Positions 9,208-18,807 are shown, numbered from the stretch's first letter. The stretch is DNA of 64,000 nt from Enterococcus avium ATCC 14025 (GCF_000406965.1 NZ_KE136357.1:758317-822316); one strand, 5' to 3'. The notes: a model not told the origin generated them from the sequence alone. A program made the numbers and translations.

Positions 9208-10002
9208 CTAGAAAATTGTCGGTACCAATCCACCATCTAGACGTAATGCTGCTCCTGAGAAGGATCGCGCATAAGGGCTGGAAACAAAGGCTGCAAAGCG
9301 ACCGATTTCTTCTGGACGGATCAATCGTTGAATTTGAGACAATGGTCGATGATTTTTCATAAAATCGCTTTCCCATTCACTTTCAGGGATATCCGTGTCG
9401 CTATACATATCCACCAACATCTGCTGCACGCCTTCTGTTAAAGTGGAGCCTGGCATGATGGTATTGACTGTTACATTGGTTCCCTTTGTCAGCTTGGATA
9501 AGCTTTTAGCTAAAGAAAGGTTCATCGTTTTGGTCAAGCTGTATTGCGGCATTTCACCAGAGGGCATAATCGCCTCTTCACTCGCAATGAAGATAATCCT
9601 GCCAAAATCAGTCGACAACATTTCAGGTAAATAAAACTTCGCCAGTGCATTGCCGGAATAAAAGTTCACATCAATAAAATGCTGCCAAAGCTCATCTGTA
9701 ATATCAAAATAATCCTTTGGCTGAAAAATGCCCATATTGTTGATCAAAATATCAACTCTCGGATAAGCTTCAAACAGTTTTTGACGCTCGTCTTCCTTAG
9801 ATAAATCATAGGCAGCTGCCTGTGGCGTTGTTTGCGGAAATTGTTTCTTTATTTCCATTACTACTTCATCCACTGCCTGACTATTGCGACCATTTATGAT
9901 GACATTTGCCCCTTCTTTTGCCAGTTCCCAGGCAATTGCCTTGCCGATTCCTTTAGTTGAACCGGTGACCAATGCGGTTTTTCCTTTTAAATCTAGTTCC
10001 AA
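9208..10002 (-). CDS. Short-chain dehydrogenase/reductase (SDR family)
   Basis: The 264-residue protein is a classical SDR. It has a Rossmann cofactor motif TGSTKGIG at residues 14-21, the ADxx-like AYDLS segment, NNMG at about 88-91, the catalytic Ser in FIASEE, and YSLTK carrying the catalytic Tyr and Lys. Gly-rich TGSTKGIG followed by NGRN at the end of beta-2 suggests NADP(H). The substrate cannot be told. It is a single gene with its own promoter (10049-10078) and shares the terminator with the catalase. SDRs of this length are often annotated as 3-oxoacyl-ACP reductases, but nothing here supports a fatty-acid role. Confidence 0.85.
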   Translation of the reverse strand: MELDLKGKTALVTGSTKGIGKAIAWELAKEGANVIINGRNSQAVDEVVMEIKKQFPQTTPQAAAYDLSKEDERQKLFEAYPRVDILINNMGIFQPKDYFDITDELWQHFIDVNFYSGNALAKFYLPEMLSTDFGRIIFIASEEAIMPSGEMPQYSLTKTMNLSLAKSLSKLTKGTNVTVNTIMPGSTLTEGVQQMLVDMYSDTDIPESEWESDFMKNHRPLSQIQRLIRPEEIGRFAAFVSSPYARSFSGAALRLDGGLVPTIF

Positions 10003-10048
10003 TTTTATCTCCTCCAGCTATTCTTTATTCTTCGATCTTGATACACAA

Positions 10049-10078
10049 ATTCTAATGGTTATAAAGAACAACTGTCAA
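10049..10078 (-). promoter_or_regulatory. SigA-type promoter of the SDR gene
   Basis: On the minus strand TTGACA (10078-10073) and TAGAAT (10054-10049) are separated by 18 nt, about 45 nt before the start codon. Confidence 0.65.
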
Positions 10079-10155
10079 ATGGTTGGATTTTCCAATTTTA
10101 ATTAATCCCTTGCTCCATCTTCACCATCTGCTTTTATTTCCCATAAAATCTTACT

Positions 10156-12093
10156 CTACAAATACTTCTTCGGTGTCTTCAACATTCTCAACGCATTTAG
10201 AATAACCAAGATCGTACTCCCTTCATGCAAGATCACACCGATGGTAATGTCCATCTTGCCAAGAAGGTTCAATGTGACTAACGTTAACACAACAACTATT
10301 GAAAAGGCGATATTTTGCCACGTAATTTTGTCCATTTTCTTACTTAATTGATGTGCATAAGCCAGTTTAGATAAATCATTTTTCATTAGCACGAGATCGG
10401 CCACATCTATCTCGACACCTGTTCCTTCGCCCATTGCGATACCAACATCCGCAGTAACAAGTGCAGGTGCATCATTGATTCCATCGCCCAGCATAGCAGT
10501 TGAACCATATTCTTCCTGTTGTTCTTTAACAATCTTCGCTTTGTCTTCCGGCATCACGTTGGCAATGACCTCATCGACACCGATTTGTTTTCCGACTGTT
10601 TCACCGGTTAGCTTTGCATCGCCTGTGATCATGGTCGTATGAAGACCCGCTTCTTTGAAATAGCTTATCGCTGCCTTTGCGTCTTGAATCAGTACATCCA
10701 TCAATGCAATCAAGCCAATTACTGTCTCATTTTTCCCAAAGAATACCACCGTTTTTCCCTCTGCAGAAAATTGCTTTTCCTTTTCTTTATAAATAAAGGA
10801 AACTTTTTCAAAGGAGACAGGTTTTCCGATACGATAGCTGTTGCCTACATAATTCGTCGATAAGCCACGTCCGACTTGATTTGCTACGTCAAGCTGAAGC
10901 GCCCTCGTTTCGGGAAAACTAGTGATGATCGCTGTGGCTAATGGATGGTTCGATTGTTTTTCCATAGCCACTAGGATATCAATAAGTTCATTTTGATCCA
11001 GCCCCTGTTCAAAAACAAAATCCGTCACTACCGGCTTGCCATTTGTCAGTGTTCCAGTTTTATCAAAAGAAATGGCTTTTAGGCCTTGTAATTTTGAGAG
11101 ATACGCACCGCCTTTTACCAACACACCTTTTTTAGATAAATTGGAAATCGTCGCTAAAGTCGTTGAGACAGCACTTGCAGCAAGCGCGCAGGGTGAAACA
11201 GAAATCAAATAAACCATACTGCGATACAAACTGACTTCCCAGCTCCAGCCGAAAATATACGGCCCGGCAAGTAACACGAATGGAAACAAGGCTAAGACGA
11301 TCGTCACATACTTAGGTTCCAAGCGTTGAATCAGCGTGGCTGTCTTGGTTAAACTTTCTTGCGATTGCCTCACCAGTTGCAAGATTTTTGAAAAGACCGT
11401 TTCCGAACTATCTTTTGTAACTTTCATGGTGAAAGTGCCGGAACCGTTGATCGTACCCCCATAAACCTCATCCCCGAACGTCTTCTCTTTGGGAATACTT
11501 TCGCCATTGATGGAGGATTCGTCAATCGCAGTGTTTCCGCTTAAAATCACCCCATCGGTTGGCACCTGCGCTCCATTAAGAACCTGCAATGTATCACCAG
11601 TTTTTACCACATCCACTGGAACTATTTGGGTACTGCCATCAGGATAAACAATTCTGGCTTCTGTCGGATTTAGATTCAATAAGTGAGTGATTTCTCGTTT
11701 GCTTTTTCCATCTACGTAATCCTCCAAGAAATGCGCTGCCGCAAAAATCACGATCAGCATGGCCGCTTCCTCGTATTTACCAATCACGATCGCCCCAGCA
11801 GCTGCTAAGGCCATTAAAAAATGAACATTTGGCTGAAATTTTTTGGCACTGTGTGAATTTCTAATGGTATCGCCGACACCTTCAAGGATAATATGGTATC
11901 CCGCGGTAACAACAGAGAGAATAAATGCCATACTCGAATAAAAACTGCTGCTTCCCTCCAAAATAAAGCCCGCTAAAAATGCCGCAAACCCGACAAAAAA
12001 CAGGATGATCGTGAGTTTCCCTCCATGATTGTGGACATGTTCATGGCTGTGGGCATTATCTAGATCATGAAGTGGTACGCTCCTTTTTTCCAT
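10156..12093 (-). CDS. P1B-4-type heavy-metal ATPase (ZosA/PfeT/CoaT-like)
   Basis: This 645-residue P-type ATPase exports or moves divalent metal across the cell membrane. It has an N-terminal His-rich stretch (HSHEHVHNH), the transmembrane metal motif SPCALAAS, the phosphorylation loop DKTGTLTNG, the hinge GDGINDAPAL, and HEGST in the last membrane region. SPC together with HEGxT defines the P1B-4 group (Co, Fe(II), Zn), as opposed to CadA-type pumps with CPC and an Asp in the last helix. Bacillus PfeT (formerly ZosA) is the nearest well-studied type and exports Fe(II). Two ArsR/CzrA-like palindromes cover its promoter, pointing to metal-responsive repression. AGAGGAG precedes the ATG. Exact metal is inference. 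Confidence 0.9.
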   Translation of the reverse strand: MEKRSVPLHDLDNAHSHEHVHNHGGKLTIILFFVGFAAFLAGFILEGSSSFYSSMAFILSVVTAGYHIILEGVGDTIRNSHSAKKFQPNVHFLMALAAAGAIVIGKYEEAAMLIVIFAAAHFLEDYVDGKSKREITHLLNLNPTEARIVYPDGSTQIVPVDVVKTGDTLQVLNGAQVPTDGVILSGNTAIDESSINGESIPKEKTFGDEVYGGTINGSGTFTMKVTKDSSETVFSKILQLVRQSQESLTKTATLIQRLEPKYVTIVLALFPFVLLAGPYIFGWSWEVSLYRSMVYLISVSPCALAASAVSTTLATISNLSKKGVLVKGGAYLSKLQGLKAISFDKTGTLTNGKPVVTDFVFEQGLDQNELIDILVAMEKQSNHPLATAIITSFPETRALQLDVANQVGRGLSTNYVGNSYRIGKPVSFEKVSFIYKEKEKQFSAEGKTVVFFGKNETVIGLIALMDVLIQDAKAAISYFKEAGLHTTMITGDAKLTGETVGKQIGVDEVIANVMPEDKAKIVKEQQEEYGSTAMLGDGINDAPALVTADVGIAMGEGTGVEIDVADLVLMKNDLSKLAYAHQLSKKMDKITWQNIAFSIVVVLTLVTLNLLGKMDITIGVILHEGSTILVILNALRMLKTPKKYL

Positions 12094-12120
12094 AGTATTC
12101 TCCTCTTATCATCATTGTTA

Positions 12121-12183
12121 TTCATATGAATGTCAATTCATGTGTTTGAATTAAGTATATATGAATACATATTCATATATCAA
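12121..12183 (-). promoter_or_regulatory. Metal-ATPase promoter with two ArsR/CzrA-like operators
   Basis: On the minus strand TTGATA (12183-12178) and TATACT (12159-12154) are 18 nt apart. An 11-2-11 perfect palindrome at 12157-12180 (ATATATGAATA-nn-TATTCATATAT) fills the spacer. A second, imperfect copy (ATGAAT...ATTCAT, 12126-12141) lies with its centre 35 nt downstream. This is the 12-2-12 form bound by SmtB/ArsR-family sensors such as CzrA. No arsR gene is in the window, so the repressor must be unlinked. Confidence 0.75.
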
Positions 12184-12204
12184 GTGACTAGCTAGTCCTT
12201 TTCA

Positions 12205-12250
12205 CAAAAAAAAGAACACTTTATCAGAATTACTTCCAATAAAGTGTTCT
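12205..12250 (-). terminator. Terminator of the ABC exporter operon
   Basis: A 12-bp perfect stem AGAACACTTTAT/ATAAAGTGTTCT (12213-12250) is followed on the minus strand by a T-run (12205-12213). It lies 23 nt after the permease stop. Confidence 0.85.
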
Positions 12251-12272
12251 CTATCATGAAGAAAAAATTCAT

Positions 12273-15077
12273 TTAATCCACCGATTTCAAGGCCTCTAAC
12301 ATATCAACATTTTTCAAACGGTGATTGATGATAAATCCAAGAATGGTCGTCACGATAACAATGATTACTGTCGGTACAATAAAGCTGATACTGGACAACG
12401 CTGGATTAAACATCGCATCATTTGGTGGAACCGAGGTAAGAATAAACTGGTGCAGCCATTCACCTAACCCGAAACCAACGACGATCCCGATTGCCGTCAG
12501 CAAGATTGTTTCACGATAAATGTACAGTGTGACCTCTTTGTCATAAAATCCCAATACCTTAATAGTAGAAAGCTCACGAATTCGTTCAGATACATTGATG
12601 TTCGTTAAATTATACAGGATCACGACCGCTAGCAGCACAGCAATAAAGACAAGGACCTCCATGATTTTATTCAGCGATGTAACAATCATATCAATTTGAC
12701 TAGTCATCGTCGTATTTTGAACGACACCGGCGACTCCTGCCAGATTAATAAATTTCGCCGCTTGTTTTTTGGTATTCGCTTTGGACGGGTTCTTTAGATT
12801 GACCAATGAAGCATTGGATTGGAAATCCTCCTTAAAGACAGACTGATACTCCGTTTTGTTCATAAACATAAAATGACCCATATACATTTCAGTGATTCCG
12901 TCCACCTTCATCGTTCGGTTTTGATTTTCTGCATCCTTGACCTTGATCTGATCGCCAACCTCCACATTCAACAAATTCGCCAATCGTTCAGTAATGATCA
13001 CGCCATCATCATTCAGGTGCAACGTTTTTTTAGTTTTTCGTTCATTTAAATGAATGTAGTCGTCAAAATTTTGTGTTTTCTCCGGTACGATCAATTTGAT
13101 TTCTTGATTGTCGTGATTCGCTCCAGCAGCTTTTGTCATGGTTTCATAATGAACAGGCGCATATTCCTGTATCGCAGGATCCGATAGCTGCTGCTTAATT
13201 TCGTCCTTTTTGTCAGGTGTCAGCGTGTCTGATTCAGCCACGATCATATCATAGCGGATCAGCTCGCCAAATTGCCGTTCATTGATTCCTTCAATCGAGT
13301 GCTGCACACTAAAACCGGCAAATAATAAAGTGACCGACCCAGCAACCCCGAAAATCGTCATCAGCATCCGTTTTTTATAACGGAAAAGATTTCGAGCCGT
13401 TACTTTATGGGTAAAGCTTAGGTGATTCCAAATAAAAGGAATTCTTTCCAATAAAATTCTTGAACCTTCTGCAGGGGCTTTAGGCAGCAGCAGATCCGCT
13501 GGTCGTTCGCGCAATTCCTTTTTCGCTGAGATCAGTGCAGGGATCACCGCGCTGATAAAGGCTAGAACACATGCCAATACTGAGATCCCCCAGTGAAACT
13601 TCAGCGTTAGTTCAGGCAGGATGAAGCCATCTTGATAGGTGCTATAGACAATCATCGGCAGCAAAGTGTGGCCTAATACAATTCCGATGATCGATCCGAT
13701 CATACTGGAGCTCAACCCATAAACCACAAATTTCTTGTAAATATCTCTATCAGTATAGCCTAAAGCTTTCAGCGCTCCAGAATTTTTCCGCTCCTCATCC
13801 ACAAAGCGGCCCATGGTGGTAAACGTCACGAGGGCAGCTACTAGAAATAGGAAAACCGGAAAAACATTTGCCAAAGCATCCACAATCGACGAAATACTGT
13901 TATAGATTCTGTACCCTTCGGAGCCGGGTAATTCCCGACGATTGTTGACTGAATACACTGGTTTTTTTAATTGGTCTACCGTCGTTTGTGCTTCTGAAAG
14001 CTGGCTTTCACTTGTGTTCAACTTCTTCTGCACATCATTTTTCTTTGCTTCAAACTGATTCAGCTGTGTTTGATACTCGGCTTCTTTTTGTGCCAATTCC
14101 TGTTCACTAGCAGCTAATTGTGTTTTAAGTTGTTCAGGAACATTTTCCGACCCACCCATTTGCTGCTTTTTCAGTTCTAGCTCTTGGCGGGCAGCAGTCA
14201 GCTGTTCTTTTCCCGCATCTAGTTGCTGTTGGCCATCCGATAACTGTACGCGGGCATTGTTCATTTGTCTTTTTGCATCATTCATTTTCGTTTGATAGTC
14301 CGCTTTAATCGCCGTTAACCGTTTTTCCGGTTGCTCCTCCAATTGCTCATTTAAATCGTCTTTGTGCTTTTGGACCTTCTTTGTATAGTTGTCCGAATAG
14401 GGATCTAGATTTTTCGTATCCTTAAAGGTCATGCGAGCGATCATATAATACGGCGAATCAAAGTTTGAGGCGTTCACCACACCAAAGCTTTTTAATTCAC
14501 CAGTACCAGCCGTCGACTGACCGCGATTGAGGGATGATACGACCTCGGAGGTGTTGACAAAGCCGACGATTTTGAAAGAATTCTTTTTCAAGATCCTGGA
14601 ATTTGTGATATCGGCTTTTTCAGTAAAGCTGATCGTGTCCCCTAGCTTGTAGTTATCTGCACATTTCGCATCCAATGCAATCTCCGTGTCTTTTTTTGGC
14701 ATTCGCCCTTTCTCTATTTGATAAGTAGAAATGTCCTTCGTCTTAGAAAAAAGCCGAAAGCTCTCGGTCGTATCTTTCTTGGTGACATCCTTCAAATAGC
14801 CATACTCAATTTGACGTACGCCATCAGTTTTTTCTATTGCCTCGCGGTCAGAGTCATCGATCCCATAGCTGCCGATCACCGAGACATCCGCCATGTTCAA
14901 CTCAGAAAAATAGTTTTTCCCCGTTTCCCGCATATCTGGTCCAGTTACCTTTAAACCTACTAGAGCAAAGGAACTGATCATCATCAATAGTAAAATTGAA
15001 ACGAATCGGCCCTTCGAATATCTAAATGAACGGAAAATATCTTTCCATAACGTTTTCTTTTTCCTCATCGTTTCCAC
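12273..15077 (-). CDS. FtsX/MacB-type ABC exporter permease with coiled-coil extracellular domain
   Basis: This 934-residue membrane protein has the two-block FtsX permease layout. There is one N-terminal helix (RFVSILLLMMISSFALVGLKV), a large outside region, a three-helix block near residues 405-520, a further helix near 575, a second outside domain, and a terminal three-helix block. Residues 255-370 form a strongly predicted coiled coil rich in Gln, Glu, Lys and Ala (for example LSDGQQQLDAGKEQLTAARQ). This is the single-chain form found in Firmicutes, which partners one ATPase gene; that gene ends at 15078 with no gap. Likely substrates are lipids, peptides or drugs. A divergent TetR regulator beside it suggests inducible efflux. 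Confidence 0.85.
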   Translation of the reverse strand: METMRKKKTLWKDIFRSFRYSKGRFVSILLLMMISSFALVGLKVTGPDMRETGKNYFSELNMADVSVIGSYGIDDSDREAIEKTDGVRQIEYGYLKDVTKKDTTESFRLFSKTKDISTYQIEKGRMPKKDTEIALDAKCADNYKLGDTISFTEKADITNSRILKKNSFKIVGFVNTSEVVSSLNRGQSTAGTGELKSFGVVNASNFDSPYYMIARMTFKDTKNLDPYSDNYTKKVQKHKDDLNEQLEEQPEKRLTAIKADYQTKMNDAKRQMNNARVQLSDGQQQLDAGKEQLTAARQELELKKQQMGGSENVPEQLKTQLAASEQELAQKEAEYQTQLNQFEAKKNDVQKKLNTSESQLSEAQTTVDQLKKPVYSVNNRRELPGSEGYRIYNSISSIVDALANVFPVFLFLVAALVTFTTMGRFVDEERKNSGALKALGYTDRDIYKKFVVYGLSSSMIGSIIGIVLGHTLLPMIVYSTYQDGFILPELTLKFHWGISVLACVLAFISAVIPALISAKKELRERPADLLLPKAPAEGSRILLERIPFIWNHLSFTHKVTARNLFRYKKRMLMTIFGVAGSVTLLFAGFSVQHSIEGINERQFGELIRYDMIVAESDTLTPDKKDEIKQQLSDPAIQEYAPVHYETMTKAAGANHDNQEIKLIVPEKTQNFDDYIHLNERKTKKTLHLNDDGVIITERLANLLNVEVGDQIKVKDAENQNRTMKVDGITEMYMGHFMFMNKTEYQSVFKEDFQSNASLVNLKNPSKANTKKQAAKFINLAGVAGVVQNTTMTSQIDMIVTSLNKIMEVLVFIAVLLAVVILYNLTNINVSERIRELSTIKVLGFYDKEVTLYIYRETILLTAIGIVVGFGLGEWLHQFILTSVPPNDAMFNPALSSISFIVPTVIIVIVTTILGFIINHRLKNVDMLEALKSVD

Positions 15078-15779
15078 CTACCATTCAATCTCTGAAATTT
15101 TCTTAGGATTTTGATTTACCATAATTTCCTTTACCTGAGCATCGTGCATACGAATCACCCGGTCAGCGATGGGCGCCAGCGCTGCATTATGTGTCACGAT
15201 GATTACCGTTGAGCCTTTTTCTCGGCTCATGTCCTGCAAAATTTGCAGAACCTGCTTCCCTGTTTGGTAATCTAATGCCCCTGTTGGCTCATCACATAGC
15301 AATATTTTTGGATTTTTCGCGACCGCTCGAGCAATCGCGACCCGCTGTTGTTCCCCGCCTGATAATTGGGCAGGAAAATTATTCATCCGATTCTTCAAGC
15401 CCACCTCTTCCAAAACCTGTTCAGGATCGGTAGCCTCTTCGACGATCTCAGAAGCAAGCTCAACATTTTCTTTCGCTGTCAAATTGGGAACCAAATTATA
15501 AAATTGGAAGACAAATCCGACGCTTTCTCGCCGATATTCGGTAAGCTGCTTAGCTGTATAATCCGCGATATTATTGCCATCAATGATTACTTGCCCTTTG
15601 GTATTTTTATCCATTCCTCCAAGGATATTCAAGACTGTCGATTTTCCAGCGCCAGAAGGGCCTAATACGATGGCTAGTTCCCCCTTTTCTACTTTAAAAT
15701 TGACGTTTTTGTTTGCCAAGATCTCCGTTTCACCTGTTTGATAGCTTTTGTAATTGTGGACCATTTCGATGTAACTCAT
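15078..15779 (-). CDS. ABC transporter ATP-binding protein (MacB/LolD type)
   Basis: The 233-residue ATPase powers the adjacent permease. It has Walker [10 protein letters not shown] at about residues 40-48, a Q-loop FQFYNLVPN, the signature [14 protein letters not shown], Walker [13 protein letters not shown] and the switch His in VTHN. The arrangement [16 protein letters not shown] is typical of the MacB/LolD clade. It is the first gene of the two-gene operon, reads away from the TetR gene, and has AAGGAGG before its ATG. Strong overlapping divergent promoters lie in the 116-nt gap upstream. Confidence 0.9.
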   Translation of the reverse strand: MSYIEMVHNYKSYQTGETEILANKNVNFKVEKGELAIVLGPSGAGKSTVLNILGGMDKNTKGQVIIDGNNIADYTAKQLTEYRRESVGFVFQFYNLVPNLTAKENVELASEIVEEATDPEQVLEEVGLKNRMNNFPAQLSGGEQQRVAIARAVAKNPKILLCDEPTGALDYQTGKQVLQILQDMSREKGSTVIIVTHNAALAPIADRVIRMHDAQVKEIMVNQNPKKISEIEW

Positions 15780-15807
15780 AAAATTTCCTCCTTAATTGAA
15801 CAACGTG

Positions 15808-15855
15808 TTGATTAAATAATGAAATTAGTATAGAATTAATAAATAAACAATGCAA
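15808..15855. promoter_or_regulatory. Face-to-face divergent promoters of the ABC exporter and the TetR gene
   Basis: Plus strand: TTGATT (15808-15813), 17 nt, TAGAAT (15831-15836) for the TetR gene. Minus strand: TTGCAT (15855-15850), 17 nt, TATACT (15832-15827) for the ABC genes. The -10 boxes overlap, so one bound TetR dimer here could control both directions. I did not find a perfect palindrome to name as the operator. Confidence 0.65.
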
Positions 15856-15895
15856 TAAACACTTTGTCCAGTTCTGTTCAATTAGGAGGATAACG

Positions 15896-16483
15896 ATGGG
15901 AAATAAAAGAAAAACTGCGAGTAAACAAGAAATTAAACGTGCCTTCACTCGATTGATACATGAAAAGGGATTTGAAGGACTGACAGTGATGGAGATTGCT
16001 CGCGAAGCTGGGATCAATCGGGGAACCTTTTACACACACTATATTGATAAGTATGATTTGATGGATAAATTAGAGATGGAAACAATCAATGATTTAAAGG
16101 CTATTTTACTGCGGCCAAATGTTGGAGATGTCAATGACCCATTGGAGCTGATTCCTTACCCTTTGATTTTGGAAGCTTTGATTTACGTCAAACAGGATTT
16201 TGATTTTATCAGTGCTCTGGCAGGACCAGGCGGCGATCCACAATTTGTCGCGATGATCAAAGGCATTTTATCCGAATTGATTGAATCGAAAATCAGTCAA
16301 TCCACAGAATTAGAATTTAAAAAAGAAAATCTTCCAGAGGATTATGCCTTGGAGATTCTTCTATCAAGCATCGTAGCGATTATTTTATTATGGATCAAAA
16401 AGGGCGGGACAGAATCCCCCGAAGATATTGCCACCATGGTTTTTAAGGCCAGACAGATATCCCCATACGAATTATTGATTTAG
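15896..16483 (+). CDS. TetR-family repressor of the divergent ABC exporter
   Basis: The 195-residue protein has a TetR N-terminal HTH at residues 10-55 (KQEIKRAFTRLIHEKGFEGL, then REAGINRGTFYTHY), followed by a helical ligand-binding domain resembling the TetR_C_33 type seen in DhaS-like regulators. AGGAGG lies 6 nt before the ATG. It is transcribed away from the ABC genes from an overlapping promoter, which is the classical arrangement for local repression relieved by an exported compound. The ligand is unknown. Confidence 0.85.
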   Translation: MGNKRKTASKQEIKRAFTRLIHEKGFEGLTVMEIAREAGINRGTFYTHYIDKYDLMDKLEMETINDLKAILLRPNVGDVNDPLELIPYPLILEALIYVKQDFDFISALAGPGGDPQFVAMIKGILSELIESKISQSTELEFKKENLPEDYALEILLSSIVAIILLWIKKGGTESPEDIATMVFKARQISPYELLI

Positions 16484-16492
16484 AAAAAAGTT

Positions 16493-16540
16493 AAACGACC
16501 CTTTGACTATCCATTTTGATAGTAAAAAGGTCGTTTTCTT
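16493..16540 (+). terminator. Terminator of the TetR gene
   Basis: The outer stem AAACGACC/GGTCGTTT encloses an inner stem ACTATC/GATAGT and is followed by TTTTCTTTT. It begins 9 nt after the stop. Confidence 0.85.
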
Positions 16541-16603
16541 TTCATTTGTAAAGTATTTTTCAAAAAAACTTTACGAGTATCATTTTTTTCGTCACTGATC
16601 AGT

Positions 16604-17611
16604 CTAATTTTCCAGCGTCAACATCGCCTGCTTTGCCCACTCTGAATCCTTCAATATTGCTCGTCCAACACCAATCATATCGGCTTTTTCTTCACCTAGT
16701 AGTTCTTCAGCAACTTCTGCGTCAAGAATTCCACCTGTTAAAAGAACTGGGATCGTCACCTTTTGCTTGAGGGCCGCGGTCAAATCACTAAAATAACCTT
16801 GCTCTGAGCTATTCGGATTGATGTATGAACTGAGTCCTCCTGAAATATCCAATAAATCAATGCCCGCCTGCTCAAATGCTGCCGCTGCAACGATACTATC
16901 TTCAATCGTAGTTCCTCCAGGCGCGTGATCACTGGCACCCAGTCGAAGGGCAAGTGGATAATCTGGACCGACCGCTTGACGAACAGCTTCAATGATTTCT
17001 AAATGAAGTCGGATTCTTCCTTCGATCGAATATCCGCTATATTGATCTACGTGTTTATTGGTCAATGGAGAATAAAATTGAGTCAATAAATAGGCATGAG
17101 CAGCATGGATTTCTACTCCATCGAAACCGGCTTTTTTCGCTCTTACAGCTGCTGCCGCAAAATCAGCAATAACCTTTTGAATGTCTGCTGCGGTCATTTC
17201 AATCGGCAAGGCCTTATTTTTAGCAAATTTTGGGTGTTCAATCGCACTGGCACTTTTTGGCAATCCGCCAATAATTTCTTTTTTTCCTCGGGCACCGGCA
17301 TGGTTGATTTGCGCAAAGACTTTGCTGCGATTTTGATGGATCGTCTTCACTAATTTTTCTAAACCAGCAATATCACTATCCTTCGCCATTGATAATTGTC
17401 CTTTACTGGCTTTTCCTTCTTGACTGATATAACTGTGCTCCAAAATAATTAAGCCAATAAAACCGCCTGCGGATTTTTCCGCGTAATAGTCGCAAAGTGC
17501 CTGAGTCACTTCTCCGTCTCCCTGCGCTTTTTCCGTTGCCATCGGCGGCATGACCAGCCGATTCGCTACATCTAAATAGCCAATTTTGATCGGTGTTCCC
17601 AATAAACTCAT
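16604..17611 (-). CDS. Old Yellow Enzyme family NADH:flavin oxidoreductase
   Basis: This 335-residue single-domain protein is an FMN-dependent TIM-barrel ene-reductase. Seen are the N-terminal NRLVMPPMAT segment, QINHAGARG, the active-site pair in HAAHAYLLTQFYSP at about residues 165-178, and the phosphate-binding LLTGGI and IGVGRAIL loops at the C-terminus. It lacks the C-terminal NAD/FeS domains of 2,4-dienoyl-CoA reductases, so it belongs with the short YqjM/NamA-like class. Its physiological substrate is not evident. It is monocistronic. Confidence 0.85.
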   Translation of the reverse strand: MSLLGTPIKIGYLDVANRLVMPPMATEKAQGDGEVTQALCDYYAEKSAGGFIGLIILEHSYISQEGKASKGQLSMAKDSDIAGLEKLVKTIHQNRSKVFAQINHAGARGKKEIIGGLPKSASAIEHPKFAKNKALPIEMTAADIQKVIADFAAAAVRAKKAGFDGVEIHAAHAYLLTQFYSPLTNKHVDQYSGYSIEGRIRLHLEIIEAVRQAVGPDYPLALRLGASDHAPGGTTIEDSIVAAAAFEQAGIDLLDISGGLSSYINPNSSEQGYFSDLTAALKQKVTIPVLLTGGILDAEVAEELLGEEKADMIGVGRAILKDSEWAKQAMLTLEN

Positions 17612-17711
17612 CTTTTACCCTCCTCTGATTCTTCGAAAATTCCGAGTGACTTATATCCTCAGTTTATCAGTTAGATTGAGGACATAATAGAGGTTGTAAA
17701 AATTTCGGTCT

Positions 17712-17757
17712 AAAAAAATCTCCTAACCATATCCCTAAAATTGGTTAAGAGAATTTT
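17712..17757 (-). terminator. Terminator of the GNAT gene
   Basis: A stem of TCTCCTAACCA against TGGTTAAGAGA is interrupted by one bulge. On the minus strand it ends in a run of seven T. It sits directly behind the acetyltransferase stop. Confidence 0.75.
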
Positions 17758-17759
17758 CT

Positions 17760-18254
17760 TTATTCCTTCGTCAAATCCCGCATAAAGAAGACCGTATCAA
17801 CATCCATCAAATGATAATCCTTTGGCATCTCTGATTTATCAATCAACTGAAATTCATGCTTCTTGTAAAATTTCTGAGCTGCTTTCAGCACGTCAACGGT
17901 TCCCAAATACAAACGGGTATACCCTTGATGCTTACAGTAAGCGACCAGTGTATCCAACAATTTCTTTCCTACTTGCTTTTCGCCACGAAATTCCTTTGCC
18001 GCAAACATTTTTTTGATGGCTCCGCAGTGATTTTCCAGCTTTACTAGAGCAATCGTTCCAATAACGTGTTCATCAGAAAGTGCCACCCAGAAATTTCCGC
18101 CTGTATCGATATAGTCTTCTTTGATGCTCAAAAGATCCGGCTGATCTTCAATACTAATGTCAATATTGAATTCCTCTCGTTGAATTGGCAGAATCAAATC
18201 AACGACTTGCTGTGTATATTTTTCTTCAAATGGGACAATCTTTACTTCGTTCAT
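17760..18254 (-). CDS. GNAT-family N-acetyltransferase
   Basis: The 164-residue protein has a GNAT fold: a beta4 strand (GNFWVALSDEHVIGTIALVKL), the acetyl-CoA loop region MFAAKEFRGEKQVGKKLLD (motif A, R-G-x-x-x-G form) at about residues 85-105, and a C-terminal AAQKFYKKHEFQLI segment typical of motif B. The ATG at 18254 follows AAGGAG by 8 nt. An in-frame GTG nine bases upstream is too close to the ribosome binding site. The substrate is unknown. It is not obviously part of an operon. Confidence 0.85.
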   Translation of the reverse strand: MNEVKIVPFEEKYTQQVVDLILPIQREEFNIDISIEDQPDLLSIKEDYIDTGGNFWVALSDEHVIGTIALVKLENHCGAIKKMFAAKEFRGEKQVGKKLLDTLVAYCKHQGYTRLYLGTVDVLKAAQKFYKKHEFQLIDKSEMPKDYHLMDVDTVFFMRDLTKE

Positions 18255-18360
18255 TCCACACACTCCTTGATAAATGTTTCACTTTTTTTCTTGATACTTT
18301 TCAATCGTAAATAAATTATCGAAAAAACTTTACTTTCATAAAGAATAAACGTCTTTTACT

Positions 18361-18807
18361 TTACAAACTATTTTCCTGCTCGTTGGGTACGACCTGATAC
18401 AAGATCTTCTCGATCGTTTGCATGGCGGTGACCAACTCTTGATAGTCCGCTGCGTCTAAGGGCTCTAACAGCTCTAGTACTTTTCGATCCGATTGTTCTT
18501 CTACATACTTGTTCAATTCCAAACCCTTTTCACTGAGAAAAAGCTGCATGCTTCGACTATCATTAGGATTTTTCTTTTTAGAAATATAGCCCTCTCGTTC
18601 CAACTTGCTCAATTTCCGACTTAAATAACTCTTTTTGATATTTAAACATTTTGTCAGTTGATTTGCGGTAATGTTGGGATGACGACCAATCTCTCCTAGA
18701 ATACGCATCTCGATCATCGAATAATCCAAATCAAAGACTTTTTGATCAAAGACACCTAAAATTCTTGTATAGTATCGATTAAACTCTCTGACATCGCGGG
18801 TATCCAA
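18361..18807 (-). CDS. MarR-family transcriptional regulator
   Basis: The 148-residue protein has the winged HTH of MarR proteins: TANQLTKCLNIKKSYLSRKL followed by the wing YISKKKNPNDSRSMQLFLSEKG at about residues 75-97. The start is a TTG at 18807 preceded by GGGAGGGAG; no ATG fits better. Two nearly identical 19-bp elements lie across its promoter, which suggests autoregulation. It is divergent from the EF-G-binding protein gene, and both could share control, though that gene also has its own leader. Confidence 0.85.
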   Translation of the reverse strand: MDTRDVREFNRYYTRILGVFDQKVFDLDYSMIEMRILGEIGRHPNITANQLTKCLNIKKSYLSRKLSKLEREGYISKKKNPNDSRSMQLFLSEKGLELNKYVEEQSDRKVLELLEPLDAADYQELVTAMQTIEKILYQVVPNEQENSL

